Source: Phycisphaeraceae bacterium (GTDB lineage: Bacteria; Planctomycetota; Phycisphaerae; Phycisphaerales; UBA1924). Taken from it: a DNA stretch of 64,000 nt. The position numbers were made by a program, and so were the translations under genes. Where the stretch lies: assembly GCA_020639155.1 (NCBI GenBank), contig JACKHF010000001.1, positions 124,001 to 188,000 on the forward strand. Direction: 5' to 3'. The notes under the pieces are model-generated. The model did not search any database. It was not told where the DNA came from and worked only from the letters and a program-made list of their open reading frames with translations. Numbering within the stretch: the first letter of the stretch is position 1; each line of letters starts with the position of its first letter. Shown here piece after piece: positions 62,297 through 64,000 of this stretch.

Positions 62297-62632
62297 CTAC
62301 AGCCCCATCGACCAGTCGCTGTTCAGGAGCATGCTCGCGCGCCAGACTGTCGCATCGGGCGATCGCTCTGCCTCCACATCGAGTGTATCAAAGATCGGAT
62401 CGTCGATACTGATCACAGCTCCATTGAGCGGGCGATTGATGCTTTCATTGCTCGCATTTGGCTGAGCAATAAATACACCAACCACCGTCATCAACAGCAC
62501 CCCAAGAGCAACACCGCTGCCGGTCTTCAACCGATGCACAATGCGCCGACGGCGCACCTGCATCCGCAGCGCATCCGGCAATGCACCAGCATCACGATAC
62601 AAACCTGAATCCACGTCTTTCAGCTCATCCAT
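62297..62632 (-). CDS. Small single-helix membrane protein, possible anti-sigma factor
   Basis: The 111-residue protein has a cytoplasmic start with an Arg-rich stretch (MQVRRRRIVHRLK, about 24-36), one membrane helix (about 41-57) and an extracytoplasmic tail. It starts at ATG 62632, overlapping the sigma-factor stop by 8 nt; 62644 is an alternative. This arrangement (sigma gene, then a small one-helix protein in overlap) is typical for anti-sigma factors, but no known anti-sigma domain (zinc-binding HxxxCxxC or RskA) is visible. Confidence 0.7.
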   Translation of the reverse strand: MDELKDVDSGLYRDAGALPDALRMQVRRRRIVHRLKTGSGVALGVLLMTVVGVFIAQPNASNESINRPLNGAVISIDDPIFDTLDVEAERSPDATVWRASMLLNSDWSMGL

Positions 62633-63173
62633 CGCACACCCCATCAGTCTCCGCGCCCAGCGTCTCCCTGAGTCGAGCCATCCCGATCCGTCCCCGGCTC
62701 GCCACCGTGTTCCGGTTCACTCCCACTGTTTCTGACACCTGATCGATCGTCAATCCCCTGATATACCGAAGCAGAATCACCTCGCGCTGTTCTATTGCAA
62801 GCTGCTCAATCGCAGCAAGCATTCGGTGTACCTCGTCACTCACTTGTGTTGTTGATACATCGTGTTGTATCTTCGCTTGACGTTTCTGTTGACGCAGCTC
62901 CCCGCGTCCAGCGTTCAGCGTCTCGTTGCGGGTCACACGATAGAGAAACGCTGTGCCATCCCGCACGTTGCGCAGAGAACGACGACGCATCTTCAGCACC
63001 TTCACAAAGACCCCTTGCACCACATCCTCGGCAGACGATTCCATCCCGCGAGGGAGAATCAGCCGCGCATAGCCTGTCAATGGCGACGCAAAGTGAGCCC
63101 ACAGCGTCTCCGCTGCAGACTCACTTCCGCGATGCATCTTGAGCATCAATGTCCTGACATCAGGATCGCCCAT
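62625..63173 (-). CDS. ECF-type RNA polymerase sigma factor
   Basis: The 182-residue protein has region 2 (YARLILPRGMESSAEDVVQGVFVKVL, FLYRVTRNETLNAGRGELR) and region 4 (EQREVILLRYIRGLTIDQVS and GVNRNTVASRGRIGMARL). ATG 63173 is chosen because the frame upstream (to 63275) has no sigma-like sequence, and AAGGAAG lies about 10 nt before it. It is followed in overlap by the one-helix protein. It overlaps the upstream gene's 3' end only by the ribosome site, which suggests one transcript. Confidence 0.9.
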   Translation of the reverse strand: MGDPDVRTLMLKMHRGSESAAETLWAHFASPLTGYARLILPRGMESSAEDVVQGVFVKVLKMRRRSLRNVRDGTAFLYRVTRNETLNAGRGELRQQKRQAKIQHDVSTTQVSDEVHRMLAAIEQLAIEQREVILLRYIRGLTIDQVSETVGVNRNTVASRGRIGMARLRETLGAETDGVCDG

Positions 63174-63180
63174 GTGGCGC

Positions 63181-64000
63181 TTACTTCCTTTCGATCCCTT
63201 CAAGTTTTCCGATGAGCACTTCCAGATCAGCATCAAACCGCTGCTGCGATGCGAACGCACGCGACATGGGCGCACCGAGCAATCGTGTCAGCATTCCGTA
63301 TGTGTTCTCTTCAACGCCGGCCTCAACCTTTGAGAGCGCCTCTGCATCCTTCGCATCCCACGCGACGAGCATGTCGCTGTGGTACCGCGCAAACCCACCG
63401 AGCTGATCAAGCAACTCACCACGTGTCATCGCAGCAACATCGCGCTGCAACTCGGATTCTTCATCCATCTGGATCTGCTCCATCAGCCACGCGCCGGGAT
63501 GCTCTTCGCCAGAGTTGCGAAGCACAGACTCACTGATGATCCGCCACTCACCGATGATCGCGTCGCGCATACCAAACCGATCGCTCGGTGCACTGTGTAT
63601 TGCTGTCAGCACTGCTGTCGCACCAGCCGCATCGAGCGCACCCTGATCGATCAGTTGCGTTGTCAATCCGTTACCCAACTGCGAGATAGCCATCCCGACC
63701 AGTGAGCAAATGAGAATGTCATCCTGAGATACCTGCCCCGACATGCGGTACAGCGCAGCTGCGCGCTGGGCAGCGCCCGCATGATCGCCCGCATTCGCGC
63801 AGCGCAGCGCATCAGCTGCAAGAATCTTCGCGCTCGCGCGCATCTTTCCGAGGTGTGGCAAGAGCGCGCCCGGCCCCTCTTCATACGCAATATCCCAGTC
63901 CGCCTCACCGCTCCGCGTTGCAGACAACAACGCATTGATCGTCTCCTGCGAAGACGCAAGCAAATCCTCACCCCCTGCAGCAAGCGAGAGCGTTTCTCCG
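63181..64000 (-). CDS. Hypothetical protein upstream of the sigma factor (5' end outside the window)
   Basis: The frame is open from the window edge down to 63181 (about 272 codons seen). The region is almost entirely helical, with ALRCANAGDHAGAAQRAAAL, DDILICSLVGMAISQLG and LDQLGGFARYHSDMLVAWDA. I see no signal peptide or known motif. This helical, TPR-like, uncharacterised type often lies near sigma/anti-sigma genes in planctomycetes. It ends 7 nt before the sigma-factor start, so the three genes probably form an operon. The real start is not visible. Confidence 0.7.
   Translation of the reverse strand, partial: GETLSLAAGGEDLLASSQETINALLSATRSGEADWDIAYEEGPGALLPHLGKMRASAKILAADALRCANAGDHAGAAQRAAALYRMSGQVSQDDILICSLVGMAISQLGNGLTTQLIDQGALDAAGATAVLTAIHSAPSDRFGMRDAIIGEWRIISESVLRNSGEEHPGAWLMEQIQMDEESELQRDVAAMTRGELLDQLGGFARYHSDMLVAWDAKDAEALSKVEAGVEENTYGMLTRLLGAPMSRAFASQQRFDADLEVLIGKLEGIERK

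Overview
The window looks like ordinary chromosome of a planctomycete, most likely class Phycisphaerae (Planctomycetota). The signs are: two giant secreted proteins ending in a duplicated GC-type dockerin repeat; an extracytoplasmic-function (ECF) sigma factor of the planctomycete type followed directly by a Ser/Thr kinase with TPRs; membrane proteins with the double CxxC ribbon common in this phylum; PEP-CTERM-like surface proteins; and an orphan GroES. Base composition is about 55-58% GC by eye, except for an AT-richer insert at 19.13-21.18 kb. Genes sit on both strands in short operons, often with 4-nt start/stop overlaps.

Layout. 1-8.7 kb: a truncated membrane sensor with a duplicated sensing repeat, a zinc-ribbon membrane protein, beta-carbonic anhydrase, an isoprenylcysteine-methyltransferase-like protein paired with an M50-like membrane peptidase, a secreted NTF2-like protein with a His/Asp tail, a secreted beta-helix protein, a lipoprotein and PdxH. 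8.8-19.1 kb: housekeeping genes (DnaB, a SpoIIE-type phosphatase receptor, ThyX, YihY/BrkB, a DUF1444 protein, AcpP, FabF, S20) and tRNA-Arg(ACG). 19.1-21.2 kb: an AT-richer two-gene cassette directly after the tRNA, coding for a phage Gp37/Gp68-type protein with a C-x6-C-x2-C motif and its partner TcmP. It has its own promoter and an operator-like palindrome and is the best candidate here for a little-described system. 21.3-30.7 kb: ElbB, small membrane proteins, a SigK/RskA-like sigma and anti-sigma pair divergent from a two-domain fasciclin protein, AsnS, a hydrolase/membrane/ATP-grasp fusion and an HDOD protein.

30.9-40.4 kb: a YbgC-like thioesterase, the sigma factor/kinase pair and, divergent from it, the two tandem GC-dockerin proteins, whose 3' ends are nearly identical. 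40.6-46.5 kb: a lipoprotein, PgpA, an unknown protein, then murE-murF-mraY. MurE carries DNPR, which implies meso-diaminopimelate peptidoglycan. 46.5-53.2 kb: a tightly overlapping leftward operon of a very large DUF4175-like membrane protein, a prenyltransferase/cyclase-repeat protein and a secreted protein. 53.5-57 kb: PgsA, three tandem PEP-CTERM-like paralogues and Apt. 57.3-62.1 kb: groES-aroA-Nramp in overlapping order, then an AbgT transporter. 62.3-64 kb: a sigma factor with a small membrane protein (possible anti-sigma) and a truncated upstream gene.

Working together: murE/murF/mraY, pgpA/pgsA and acpP/fabF serve the envelope and lipids. Three separate sigma-factor modules and two membrane sensors suggest heavy extracytoplasmic signalling. 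The secreted repeat proteins and the PEP-CTERM set are probable surface or matrix proteins. No CRISPR array, integrase or intact insertion sequence was seen.
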